This document shows positions 20,497-28,856 of a DNA stretch of 64,000 nucleotides, in pieces. Origin of the DNA: Streptomyces sp. 1331.2 (GTDB taxonomy: Bacteria > Actinomycetota > Actinomycetes > Streptomycetales > Streptomycetaceae). The DNA lies in contig NZ_OBMJ01000001.1 of assembly GCF_900199205.1 (NCBI RefSeq), positions 3,537,001 through 3,601,000 on the forward strand. The letters run 5' to 3'. Position numbers and translations under genes: made by a program. The notes under the pieces are model-generated. The model was given only the letters and a program-made list of their open reading frames with translations. It searched no databases and was not told where the DNA came from. The stretch's first letter is position 1, and the number at the start of each line of letters is the position of its first letter.

Positions 20497-21438
20497 TCAG
20501 GAAGTGGAGCGGGTGGCCGGCTTGCGGCGGGAGACGTAGAGGGCGGCGGCGCCGAGGCTGAGGGCGAGGCCGGAGCCGAGGGCGAGGTACGGGGTGGCCG
20601 GGTTGGAGCCGGTCTCGGCGAGCTCGGTGGCCGAGCCGGTGGTGGCCGAGCCCGCGGCGGTGGCCTGCGTGGTGGTGGCCTGCGTGGTGGTCGAGGTGGT
20701 CGACTTCTTCGCCGCGGTCGTCGCGGTGGTGGCAGTCGTCGCGGTGGTCGCGCCGGTGGCCTTGGTGGTGTCCGTGGCCGGGGTGACGGCGGCGGGCTGC
20801 TCCACCGACTGCTCGGCCGGCTTCTCCACCGGCTTCTCCACCGGCTTCGCGGCCTCGGCCCGGGCGTCGGCGAGCGCCTTGTCCGCGGCGGCCTTCTTGG
20901 CGGCCGCGGCGTCGGCGGCCTGGTGGGCCTGGGTGACCTTGAGGAGCGCGGCGATCCGGGCGTCGTCCAGGGCGCGTTCGGCTGCCTCGACGGCGGCCTT
21001 GGCCTGGGTCTCCGCGTCGTGGGAGGCGTTGGCGGCGTCGAACGCCTTGAGCATCTGCTGCCTGGCCTTCTCCAGGTCCTCGTCCTTGGCCCGGCCGTAC
21101 GCCTCGGCGGCCTCCCCGGCGGCCTTGTCCAGGGCCGCCCTGGTCTCGGCGGCCTTCTTGGCGGCGGCCTGGGCCTGGGTGAACGCGGCACGCAGCGGCT
21201 GCGGGTCGGTGTAGTGGCTGAACGCGGTGTTGAGCTCGGCCGCGTGGGCCTTGGCGGTTTCGTAGGCCTTGGCGGCGTCGGCGGCGGCCTGCTCCAGTTC
21301 GGCGATCGAGCCGCTGTCGTTGCGGGTCTGCGCCGTCGGGGCCGACTCCGCGAAGGCGGGTGCCGCGGAGAGTACGGCTGCGGGCGAGATCACGGCGGCG
21401 ATGACGGCGGCCGAGACCAGCGAACGGCGGAATTTCAC
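20497..21438 (-). CDS. Ala-rich coiled-coil surface protein with LAETG sorting signal
   Basis: 313 residues starting with GTG (VKFRRSLVSAAV), preceded by AAAGGGG. A signal peptide ends near PAFAESAP. Then come about 170 residues of Ala/Glu/Lys-rich helix predicted to be a coiled coil, a Thr/Ala linker with EKPVEKPAEQ, and a class-E sortase signal LAETGSNPATP at about 273. A hydrophobic stretch and an RRK tail follow. So it is exported and covalently attached to peptidoglycan (inferred from motif). No enzyme domain is visible; a structural or adhesive surface role is plausible. Confidence 0.82.
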   Translation of the reverse strand: MKFRRSLVSAAVIAAVISPAAVLSAAPAFAESAPTAQTRNDSGSIAELEQAAADAAKAYETAKAHAAELNTAFSHYTDPQPLRAAFTQAQAAAKKAAETRAALDKAAGEAAEAYGRAKDEDLEKARQQMLKAFDAANASHDAETQAKAAVEAAERALDDARIAALLKVTQAHQAADAAAAKKAAADKALADARAEAAKPVEKPVEKPAEQSVEQPAAVTPATDTTKATGATTATTATTATTAAKKSTTSTTTQATTTQATAAGSATTGSATELAETGSNPATPYLALGSGLALSLGAAALYVSRRKPATRSTS

Positions 21439-21636
21439 GATGACCCCTTTCGGGTCCGAAGAATGCAAAAGCCGCGGCTCGTAAGGATCTTGACGTCCGG
21501 GCACTGCCGATCATAGGCACACGCATTCTTGACGCTCCATGCCGGATTCCGGCAAAGTGCGGGCCCCGGAATTGCCGGGTCGGTCAGCAGAATTGACGAG
21601 TCGACAATTCCCCGGAAAACCTGCGAGCGCCGGCCC

Positions 21637-23151
21637 TCAGGAGGCTCGTTCGCCGTTGTTGGGCAGTTCGACCCGGAAGGTCGCGCCCTCGCCCGGTGCG
21701 GTGTGCAGGGTGAGGGTGCCGCCGTGGGCGCGGGTGAGGGCGGTGGCGATGGCGAGGCCGAGGCCGGCGCCACCGCCGTTGTCACGGCTGCGGGAGGCGT
21801 CGACGCGGTAGAAGCGGTCGAAGACCTGCTGGGCCTGTTCCTCGGTGAGGCCCGGGCCGGTGTCGGCGACCTCCAGCAGGCAGATGCCGTCGGCCCCGGC
21901 GCCGACCCCGATCCGCACCGGGGTGCCGGACGGGGTGTGCTTGACCGCGTTGCCGACCAGGTTGGTCACCACCTGCCGCAGCCGGGCCTCGTCGCCGAGG
22001 ACGGGCGCCGCGCCGGGCGCGCCCGTGCCGGAGGGGCCGGTGAGCGCGACGGGGCGGCTCGGGTCGAGCGCGGTGAGGTCGTGCAGGGCGTCGGCGGCGA
22101 GGGTGCGCAGGTCCATGGGGGCGAGGTCGAGCGGGCGTTCCTCGTCGAGCCGGGCGAGCACCAGCAGGTCCTCGACCAGGGCGCCCATCCGGTCGGCCTC
22201 GCTCTCGATCCGGGTCATGGTCCGCTTGACGTCCGCCTCGGTGGGCAGCGCGCCCATCCGGTACAGCTCGGCGAAGCCGCGGATCCCGGCCAGCGGGGTG
22301 CGCAGTTCGTGCGAGGCGTCGGCGACGAAGCGCCGCATCCGGGCCTCGGACTCGGCGCGGGCCGCGAAGGCCGCCTCGATCTGGGTGAGCATCCCGTTGA
22401 GGGCGATGGACAGCCGCCCGACCTCGGTGCCCCGGGAGAGTTCCGGCATCCGGTGGGAGAGTTCACCGTCCGCGATCCGGGCGGCGCCCGCCTCGATCCG
22501 CCGCAGCGGCCGCAGCCCGGCCCGTACGGCGAAGAAGCCGAGGGCGGCGCTCAGCACCAGGACGGCGCCGCCGATGGCGAGGAAGGAGTTGTTCAGCTTG
22601 CCGAGGGTGGCGTCGATGTCCTCGCGGGACACGGCGACCATGACGTAGGCCGGGGTGACCGCGGGCGCGGCGTACGCGCTGGGGCCGGTGGCCTGTCCGC
22701 GGGGGGCCTGGAGCGGCAGGACGAGCACCCGCCAGCGGTGGTGGCCGCGCTGGTCGGGCAGGTCGAAGGGGACGTCGGGGGCGGTGCGGGTCGGGTCGAG
22801 GCCGGCCAGCTGGGGGGCCGGGTCGCTGTCGGAGACGGGCTGGCGCATGACGGTCTGCACCTTGCCGTCCGCGGACAGGTACTGCACCAGGTACTGGCTG
22901 GGCAGGCTGACCCGCCGGCCGGTGCTGACGGCGGGCTTGCCGGCGCTCGGCGGGGCGACCTGGACCGGGGGCTTGCGGGACAGCGGCAGCCCGTACCGCT
23001 GGAGCTGTTCGTCCAGCTGCTCGACCAGCTGGGCGCGGACGGTGCCGAGCACGAAGGTGTCGCTGACCACGAGTCCGGTGGTGACCAGCGCGAGCGCGAG
23101 CACCAGCAGCCGGGCGCGCAGGGACAGCCGTGAGGTGAACCGGGCGAACAC
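21637..23151 (-). CDS. Two-component sensor histidine kinase
   Basis: 504-residue membrane kinase with GTG start. TM1 is about residues 14-35, the extracytoplasmic sensor about 36-185, TM2 about 190-212, then HAMP, HisKA with DASHELRTPLAGIRGFAEL, and HATPase with NLVGNAVKHTP, DTGPGL, FDRFYR and GGAGLGLAIA. It belongs to the OmpR/EnvZ-type class seen in TrcS/MprB relatives. The upstream response regulator ends 13 nt before it. The signal is not readable from sequence; the extracytoplasmic region has no recognised domain. Confidence 0.93.
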   Translation of the reverse strand: MFARFTSRLSLRARLLVLALALVTTGLVVSDTFVLGTVRAQLVEQLDEQLQRYGLPLSRKPPVQVAPPSAGKPAVSTGRRVSLPSQYLVQYLSADGKVQTVMRQPVSDSDPAPQLAGLDPTRTAPDVPFDLPDQRGHHRWRVLVLPLQAPRGQATGPSAYAAPAVTPAYVMVAVSREDIDATLGKLNNSFLAIGGAVLVLSAALGFFAVRAGLRPLRRIEAGAARIADGELSHRMPELSRGTEVGRLSIALNGMLTQIEAAFAARAESEARMRRFVADASHELRTPLAGIRGFAELYRMGALPTEADVKRTMTRIESEADRMGALVEDLLVLARLDEERPLDLAPMDLRTLAADALHDLTALDPSRPVALTGPSGTGAPGAAPVLGDEARLRQVVTNLVGNAVKHTPSGTPVRIGVGAGADGICLLEVADTGPGLTEEQAQQVFDRFYRVDASRSRDNGGGAGLGLAIATALTRAHGGTLTLHTAPGEGATFRVELPNNGERAS

Positions 23152-23163
23152 GTGCGGGACCGG

Positions 23164-23952
23164 TCAGCCCTGCGGGGGGCGGCGCAGCGCGTAGCCGATG
23201 CCGCGCACGGTGTGGATCAGCTTGGGGCCGTGCGCGGGGCCGGAGTCGAGCTTGCGGCGCAGGTAGGAGATGTACGACTCGACGATGGAGAGGTCGCCGC
23301 CGAAGTCGTAGGCCCAGACGTGATCGAGGATCTGCGCCTTGGAGACGACCCGGCCGACGTTGGCCATCAGGTAGTGCAGCAGCTTGAACTCGGTCGGGGA
23401 GAGCGCGACCGGGGTGCCGGCGCGGGTGACCTCGTGGGCGATCGGGTCCAGGCTGAGGTCGGCGACGACCAGTCGGCCGTCCTCGGCGGGGCCGCCGGCC
23501 CGGCGCAGGATGGCGCGGATCCGGGCGATGAGCTCTTCCAGGCTGAACGGCTTGGTGACGTAGTCGTCCGCGCCGGCGGCGAGGCCCTGCACCTTGTCGC
23601 CGACGCCGTCCTTGGCGGTGAGGAAGAGCACCGGCAGGTGGTCGCCGGGGTGCCCGTGGGCCGGCCCGGCTATCTGGCCGCGGTTGGTGCGCTCGCGCAG
23701 CTTCTCGACCACGGTGAAGCCGTCGAGGTCGGGGAGCATCACGTCGAGCACGACCAGGTCGGGGCGCTCGGCGGCGATCAGTTCCAGCGCCTCGGTGCCG
23801 CTGGCGGCGGAGGCGACGCGGAAGCCGGAGAAGCGCAGCGAGGCCGCGAGCAGTTCGCGGATGTTGGGCTCGTCGTCCACGACGAGCAGGAACGCCTCGC
23901 CCTGGCCCCCGGCCACCGTGGAGCCGCCTGGTGTGGTGACAGTGCCTTGCAC
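23164..23952 (-). CDS. OmpR-family response regulator
   Basis: 262 residues from GTG at 23952; an in-frame ATG at 23991 would add 13. GTG was preferred because AGGAGG lies 10 bases upstream, while the ATG has weaker GAGGG. Receiver: VVDDEP, phospho-acceptor in VVLDVMLPD, and the Lys in YVTKPFS. A Gly/His/Pro-rich insertion (RGQIAGPAHGHPGDH) sits before the PVLFLTAK strand and is unusual for the family. The C-terminal winged helix has VALSPTEFKLLHYLM and VRGIGYALR. Its partner kinase lies 12 nt downstream. Targets are unknown. Confidence 0.92.
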   Translation of the reverse strand: MQGTVTTPGGSTVAGGQGEAFLLVVDDEPNIRELLAASLRFSGFRVASAASGTEALELIAAERPDLVVLDVMLPDLDGFTVVEKLRERTNRGQIAGPAHGHPGDHLPVLFLTAKDGVGDKVQGLAAGADDYVTKPFSLEELIARIRAILRRAGGPAEDGRLVVADLSLDPIAHEVTRAGTPVALSPTEFKLLHYLMANVGRVVSKAQILDHVWAYDFGGDLSIVESYISYLRRKLDSGPAHGPKLIHTVRGIGYALRRPPQG

Positions 23953-24190
23953 GGGGCTTTCGCCTCCTGGTCGGACGGGGACGTTGAGCATGAGGCTAGC
24001 CCTCGGAGGCTATGCGGCATGGATGAATGTTGGATTAACACCTTATCGGTCGGTTTTGCCGCGACAAGCCCTTGGACGGGCGCTCGGTGGTGTGCGCACG
24101 GGCGTGAACACGCCCAACGCGCCCCCTGGAGACCTTGCCCGCCCTGCGCCGCGCCCGGTATGAGGTGCGTCACTGCCCGGGAATGCGAAG

Positions 24191-24223
24191 GCGCAGGAAG
24201 TCGGCCGGGCCGACTTCCTGCGC
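24191..24223. terminator. GGAAGTCGG hairpin, copy 1
   Basis: A 15-bp perfect stem GCGCAGGAAGTCGGC / GCCGACTTCCTGCGC with a CGG loop, 42 bases past the 3' end of the serine-protease remnant. Near-identical hairpins occur at 25988-26020 and 28313-28345 (see findings). Confidence 0.85.
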
Positions 24224-24264
24224 CTTGCTGGTGCTACGCGTCACTCACCCGCGGTTCGAAGTGA

Positions 24265-24537
24265 TCACCACTGGGCCCAGGAGACCGTGGAGATGTCGCC
24301 GTGCAAGTCCTGGGCAACCGTGGAGAGCGGCTGGACGTAGCTGAAGGGCGAGGTGAGGCTGCCGCAGACCAGCGTGCCGACGGCCTTGGTCCCGTAGATG
24401 ACCGCGCCCCCGCTGTCACCGGGGGCGGACCACATCCGGCCGAGCTTGATCAGGTGCTGCGTCTCCCCGACGTTGAAGGGCGGGGTCCAGTTGATCTGGA
24501 CGTAGCCGCCGTTCTCGGACGCCCACGTTTCGGGCAT
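24265..24537 (-). pseudogene. 3' remnant of a trypsin-like serine protease
   Basis: 90 codons starting MPETWASENGGYV. They hold the catalytic Ser region of a chymotrypsin-fold protease: WSAPGDSGGAVIYG then GTLVCGSLTSPFSYVQPL. The N-terminal half of the enzyme, with signal peptide, catalytic His and Asp, is missing, so it cannot be active. The aspS stop lies 22 nt upstream. It probably remains from a deletion that removed the 5' end. Confidence 0.75.
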
Positions 24538-24559
24538 GTCGGTGGACTGGACCGAGACC

Positions 24560-25867
24560 CTACGGCTCCAGCCGGTGCGGCCCCCGGAACAGGAACGTCG
24601 CCTCCCGGATCGACGGCAGGCCGAGCGCCAGCATCAGCAGCCGGCCGAGCCCGAGCCCGAGGCCGCCGTGCGGCGGGGTTCCGTAGCGGAAGCAGTCCAG
24701 GTAGCCGGAGAGCGGCCCGGTGTCCATGCCCTTCTCCCGGGCCTGGGCGACCAGCCGGTCGTGGCGGTGCTCGCGCTGGGCGCCGGTGGTGATCTCCACG
24801 CCCTTCCACAGCAGGTCGAAGGACTCGGTGACGGTCGGGTCGTCCTCCGGCCGCAGGTGGTAGAACGGCCGCACGGCGGCCGGGAAACGGGTGACGAACA
24901 CGAACTCGTGCCCGGTCTCCGCGGCGATCAGCGCGCACAGCGTCCGCTCGCCCTCCGGGTCCAGGTCGTCCTTGACGCCCTCCCGGTCCCAGCCGGTGGC
25001 ACGGAGCCGGGCCAGCGCGTCGGCCATGGTGATCCGCGGGAACGGCAGTTCCGGGACCACGACCCGGGTGCCGAAGTGCTCGGCGATCGCCTCCCCGTGC
25101 TGCTCAGCGACCGCGGTGAGGACGCGGTGCAGCATCCGCTCCTCGAAGGCCATCACGTCCTCGACGCCGTCGATCCAGGCGATCTCGACGTCGACGCCGG
25201 TGAACTCGGTGGCGTGCCGGGAGGTGAACGACGGCTCGGCCCGGAACACCGGCCCGATCTCGAAGACCCGGTCGATGCCGCCCGCGATGGCCATCTGCTT
25301 GTAGAACTGCGGCGACTGGGCGAGGTAGGCGGTGCGCCCGAAGTACCCGACCTCGAACACCTCCGCCCCGGACTCGGAGGCGGTGCCCATCAGCTTGGGC
25401 GTGTGCAGCTCGGTGAACCGCTCCTCGGCGGCGAGCTCCCGCATCGCCCGCTCGACGGTCGTCTGGACGTCGAAGACCAGGTGCTGGGAGGGGCGCCGGA
25501 TGTCGAGGAACCGCCAGTCCAGGCGCTGGTCGATGCCGGTCTTCTCGTCGATCGGCAGCTTCGGCTCGGCGAGCGAGACGATCTCGACCCGGGACGGGAC
25601 GATCTCCAGGCCGCCGAGCTTCACCTGCGGGCTGGCGACCACCTCACCGGTGATCTTCACGGCCGACTCGACCGTCACCCGCTCGAACGCCGCCTCGATG
25701 GGGTCCTGCTCTCCACCGCGCACGTGGGTGACCTGCACGATCCCGGTGTGGTCCCGGACCAGCACGAACTGGAGGCGACGCTGCCGCCGGAGCGTGTCCA
25801 CCCAGCCGTAGACGGTGACCGTCTCGCCGACGCGTGCGTGGAGGTCTGCGACAAGGGTGCGCGTCAT
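24560..25867 (-). CDS. aspS: Aspartate--tRNA ligase, archaeal-type (AspS2)
   Basis: 435-residue class II synthetase lacking the bacterial-type insertion domain of ordinary AspRS, which is about 590 residues. An N-terminal OB anticodon-binding domain (VTVYGWVDTLRRQRR) is followed by the catalytic domain. Motif 2 is FRAEPSFTSRHATEFTGVD and motif 3 is GLGLGLGRLLMLALGLPS. It resembles the archaeal-type enzymes annotated as aspartate--tRNA(Asn) ligases. Streptomycetes normally also carry a bacterial-type AspRS, so this is likely a second copy (inference). The ATG at 25867 fits the family N-terminus. It is flanked by the protease remnant and the methyltransferase-like gene. Confidence 0.93.
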   Translation of the reverse strand: MTRTLVADLHARVGETVTVYGWVDTLRRQRRLQFVLVRDHTGIVQVTHVRGGEQDPIEAAFERVTVESAVKITGEVVASPQVKLGGLEIVPSRVEIVSLAEPKLPIDEKTGIDQRLDWRFLDIRRPSQHLVFDVQTTVERAMRELAAEERFTELHTPKLMGTASESGAEVFEVGYFGRTAYLAQSPQFYKQMAIAGGIDRVFEIGPVFRAEPSFTSRHATEFTGVDVEIAWIDGVEDVMAFEERMLHRVLTAVAEQHGEAIAEHFGTRVVVPELPFPRITMADALARLRATGWDREGVKDDLDPEGERTLCALIAAETGHEFVFVTRFPAAVRPFYHLRPEDDPTVTESFDLLWKGVEITTGAQREHRHDRLVAQAREKGMDTGPLSGYLDCFRYGTPPHGGLGLGLGRLLMLALGLPSIREATFLFRGPHRLEP

Positions 25868-25987
25868 GGCGGCAACTCCCTGGGTTGCGGGCGCGTTGGT
25901 CGCGCCGACGACGAGCGGTAAACGGCCGCCCGGGGGACAGCGCCCACCCTAGGCGATCAAGCTCCACCCGGTCGTCCGGTTTTCCCC

Positions 25988-26020
25988 GCGCAGGAAGTCG
26001 GCCGGCCCGACTTCCTGCGC
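25988..26020. terminator. GGAAGTCGG hairpin, copy 2
   Basis: 14-bp perfect stem GCGCAGGAAGTCGG / CCGACTTCCTGCGC with a CCGGC loop, 10 bases beyond the stop of the methyltransferase-like gene and upstream of aspS. Confidence 0.85.
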
Positions 26021-26030
26021 ATACGGGTCT

Positions 26031-26849
26031 TCAGAGGACCCAGCGGGTGGTGGTGCCGTTGGGGGCGGTGTAGGCGGCGTACTGGGCTTCGGGGCCGGCT
26101 TCGACGGCGAACCACTCGGGGCGGGGGCGGTTGTGGGCGAGCCAGTTGCGGTGGGCGGCCTCGACGAGACACCAGACGTCGCGCGGGCCGCTGAGGGCGA
26201 CGGCGGCGGGGCCGTCGGGGCGGGCGGTGGAGCCGCTCGTGGGGTCGTGGAGGGTGTGACCGCTGCGGGTGATCGTGGGGGCGAGGCGCAGGCCGGCCCA
26301 GAAGGCGAAGCCGGGGTGGTCCAGGGCGCGGGCGTCGAGTTCCGTGGTGCGGCGGCGGGCCTGCGGATCGGGGGCGGCGGGCGCGGGGGCCGGGTCCCGG
26401 TGCAGGGGCGGGAAGGCGGCCTGGTGGTGGAGGAAGCGGCCGGCGGCCCGGCCGTCGTGGCGCTTGGTCAGCCGGGCGACGGCGCCGCCGACCGGGGCGA
26501 CGATGAGGCCGCCGGGGGCGCACTGGTCGAGCCAGGCCAGGGGGAGGCGGGGGACGGCGCAGGTGGCGATGATCCGGTCGTACGGCGCTCCGGCCGTGTG
26601 ACCTTCGGCCGCGGCGGCCCCGACGACGGTCGGTTCGCGGTCGGCGGCGTCGCGGAGCAGGGCGGTGAGGTCGCCGGGGCCGATCTCCAACACCCGGTCG
26701 CCGGGCCGGACGTCGAGCGCGTCGACCAGGTCGGACGGCAGGTCGGTCGGCAGGCCCGGCAGCGGGGCCGCGGGCGACCGTTCGACGGTCGTGGCCAAGT
26801 CGACTTCGGCACGCAGGAGTTGGTCGTCACTGTGGAGAACGGTCACCAT
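26031..26849 (-). CDS. Protein-L-isoaspartate methyltransferase-like protein with shortened SAM domain
   Basis: 272 residues starting MVTVLHSDDQLL with AGGAAGG upstream. SAM motif I VLEIGPGD runs into LTALLRDAADREPTVVGAAAAEGHTAGAPYDRIIATCAV. In related methyltransferases some 50 residues (the acidic SAM-ribose strand and following helix) normally lie in between. The later PGGLIVAPVG strand and the C-terminal part with ALSGPRDVWCLVEAAHRNW are present. So methyltransferase activity is doubtful. The family includes carboxyl methyltransferases of peptide-maturation loci, but no peptide precursor or ATP-grasp gene is adjacent. Confidence 0.7.
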   Translation of the reverse strand: MVTVLHSDDQLLRAEVDLATTVERSPAAPLPGLPTDLPSDLVDALDVRPGDRVLEIGPGDLTALLRDAADREPTVVGAAAAEGHTAGAPYDRIIATCAVPRLPLAWLDQCAPGGLIVAPVGGAVARLTKRHDGRAAGRFLHHQAAFPPLHRDPAPAPAAPDPQARRRTTELDARALDHPGFAFWAGLRLAPTITRSGHTLHDPTSGSTARPDGPAAVALSGPRDVWCLVEAAHRNWLAHNRPRPEWFAVEAGPEAQYAAYTAPNGTTTRWVL

Positions 26850-27080
26850 GCCCGGTCGGTCCTTCCTGAGTGGTCGCAGCACGTCGAGGTGCGCAGCGGT
26901 CGGCTGCCGGCGAGCCGATCGTCGCCAAGACGGGAAGGGAGGGACAAGGCTTGTGAATCGAGAGGAAAATCGGGAGGCGGGAGGGAGGCCGGAGGGGGGC
27001 GGAAGGGAAGCGGCCCCTGGGACGACGGGCCCCCGGGCCTGCGAGACCATGGGGCATCGGCACAGGAGCAGGGGGACCGC

Positions 27081-27980
27081 ATGGAGCTACGGCAGTTGCG
27101 CTGCTTCGTCGCCGTCGCCGAGGAGTTGCACTTCGGCCGGGCGGCCGAGCGGCTGCTGCTCGGCCAGCCCGCCGTCAGTCAGCAGGTCAAGTCCCTGGAA
27201 CGGGAGTTGAAGGTCGAGCTGTTCGACCGGTCGCCGCGGTACGTCCGGCTGACCCCGGCCGGGGAGCGCTTCCTGCCCGCCGCCAGGAACGTCCTCACCG
27301 CCGAGGACGCCGCCCGCGCCCTGGCCGCCGATCTGGCCGCCCCCGCCGTGCTCCGGCTCGGCACCATCACCGGGCTCGGGGAACGGCTCGACCTGATCCT
27401 CGACACCTACCAGCGCCGGGCCCCCGGCGTGCACGTCGAACTGCACGCCGCCCCGGTGCGGGAGCGGCTGGCCCGGCTCGCGGACGGCCGTCTCGACGCC
27501 GCCTTCGTCCGCGGCGCCATCGCCGAGAGCAGCCCGGAGCTGCGCTTCCTGCCCATCTGGCAGGACGAGTTGTTGCTCGCCCTGCCCGCCCGGCACCCGC
27601 TCGCCGAGCGGCCGGAGGTCGATCTCGCGGAGCTCGCGGACCTCCCGCTGCGCTTGACCGAGCGCCGCAACCACCCCGCCCTGGTGGACCTGGTCACGGA
27701 CGCCTGCCGGCAGGCCGGCTTCCGGCCGGTCCTCGGCCCGGCGCACAGCACCCTGCAGGACACCCTGGCCGCGATCGGCACCGGAACCCCGATGTGGACG
27801 GTGGTGTACGCCGCGAACGCCCGCATGATCAACGCCCGCCGGGTCGCCTTCCGCCCCTGCCGCACCCCGCTGGCCCTGCCGACCTCGCTCGCCGTCCGGC
27901 GCTCCGCCCCGCTCCCCCGGCTGCTGGTCGAGGCCTGCCGCCAAACATCCCACCTGACCTGCGACGATCAGGATTCGTGA
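27081..27980 (+). CDS. LysR-family transcriptional regulator
   Basis: 299 residues. N-terminal winged HTH: RQLRCFVAVAEELHFGRAAER and QPAVSQQVKSLERELKVELF, as in LysR. The effector-binding half spans about 90-295. The ATG at 27081 has AGGAGCAGGGGG upstream. The gene is divergent from the methyltransferase-like gene (26849) across about 230 bases and is followed 108 nt later by the small tautomerase. Either neighbour could be its target (inference). The ligand is unknown. Confidence 0.92.
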   Translation: MELRQLRCFVAVAEELHFGRAAERLLLGQPAVSQQVKSLERELKVELFDRSPRYVRLTPAGERFLPAARNVLTAEDAARALAADLAAPAVLRLGTITGLGERLDLILDTYQRRAPGVHVELHAAPVRERLARLADGRLDAAFVRGAIAESSPELRFLPIWQDELLLALPARHPLAERPEVDLAELADLPLRLTERRNHPALVDLVTDACRQAGFRPVLGPAHSTLQDTLAAIGTGTPMWTVVYAANARMINARRVAFRPCRTPLALPTSLAVRRSAPLPRLLVEACRQTSHLTCDDQDS

Positions 27981-28088
27981 TCGCTGTGAGAGCGAATCGG
28001 GTCTGGGTCGGAGGGCCCCGATCGAGTGGACTGGTCCCAGCCGGAAAACCGGCGGAACGACCAGAGGAACCGAGTCGAGGAGCCGAAG

Positions 28089-28271
28089 ATGCCGATCGTC
28101 ACCATCCAGCAGGGCCCGCGCAACGTCGAGCAGAAGCGCGAGCTGGTCAAGAAGGTCACCGACGCCTTCGTGGAGGCCCTGGAGGTCCCCGCCGAGAGCG
28201 TGTTCGTGTGGATCCAGGAGTACCAGCCGGAGAGCTGGGGCGCGGCCGGCAAGCTCACCGCCGACCGCTGA
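28089..28271 (+). CDS. 4-oxalocrotonate tautomerase-family protein
   Basis: 60 residues beginning MPIVTIQQGP; the catalytic Pro is exposed after Met removal. The rest matches the family: KRELVKKVTDAFVEAL and VFVWIQEYQPESWG. Such enzymes catalyse enol-keto proton transfer and form hexamers. It lies just downstream of the LysR gene on the same strand, and the short length is normal. A terminator hairpin follows at 28313. Confidence 0.9.
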   Translation: MPIVTIQQGPRNVEQKRELVKKVTDAFVEALEVPAESVFVWIQEYQPESWGAAGKLTADR

Positions 28272-28312
28272 CCGCCCGCAGTACCGCAGTAGCGCAGTAC
28301 CGCACCGCCGCA

Positions 28313-28345
28313 GCGCGGGAAGTCGGTCGGTCCGACTTCCCGCGC
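28313..28345. terminator. GGAAGTCGG hairpin, copy 3
   Basis: 14-bp perfect stem GCGCGGGAAGTCGG / CCGACTTCCCGCGC with a TCGGT loop between two convergent genes, the tautomerase (plus) and a membrane protein (minus). It probably terminates both. Confidence 0.85.
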
Positions 28346-28361
28346 GGGCCGGGGGCTCTCC

Positions 28362-28754
28362 TCAGGGCTGCCGGGGGAAGGCCGACGTCCGGGTGAGGAC
28401 CGCGACCGCGACGAGGGCCAGGGCGGAGAGACCCTGCAGGACCGCGTACCAGGGCGGGCAGAGGCCGGGGATCAGATCGACCCCGATGAGGGCGATCGGC
28501 ATGATCGTGGAGACGGTCCGCAGCCGGTCGAAGTCCCGGTAGGAGCCCCCGGCAGCGCGGCCGGCCATCCGGTGGAGCAGCGGAGTCAGCGCGAGCAGGA
28601 TCGCCCCGCGGAACCACATGAACGAGCTCGCCTCGTGCCCGGTGGCCGCCATCACGGCGACCGTGCCGAGGACGACGGCGCCGGCGGCGCCGAAGAGCAG
28701 GATGCACTTCTTCACCGTGGTGAAGCCGTCCCGGGTGGTCGTCGTGGTAGCCAT
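28362..28754 (-). CDS. Small membrane protein, function unknown
   Basis: 130 residues with four predicted membrane helices (ILLFGAAGAVVLGTVAVMA; FRGAILLALTPLLH; IMPIALIGVDLIPGL; VLQGLSALALVAVAVL). It has no recognised motif. The ATG at 28754 follows GGAGGGAAG. It lies 102 bases downstream of the next membrane protein gene, in the same direction. Confidence 0.75.
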   Translation of the reverse strand: MATTTTTRDGFTTVKKCILLFGAAGAVVLGTVAVMAATGHEASSFMWFRGAILLALTPLLHRMAGRAAGGSYRDFDRLRTVSTIMPIALIGVDLIPGLCPPWYAVLQGLSALALVAVAVLTRTSAFPRQP

Positions 28755-28856
28755 GGTTCGCTTCCCTCCGTGTCGTTGTGGCTACGACGTTACGGAGCGC
28801 ACGGCGCGCCCGGTACGGGTCCAGCCGTACGCGGGGGTGGGTCCAGGCACACTCGG

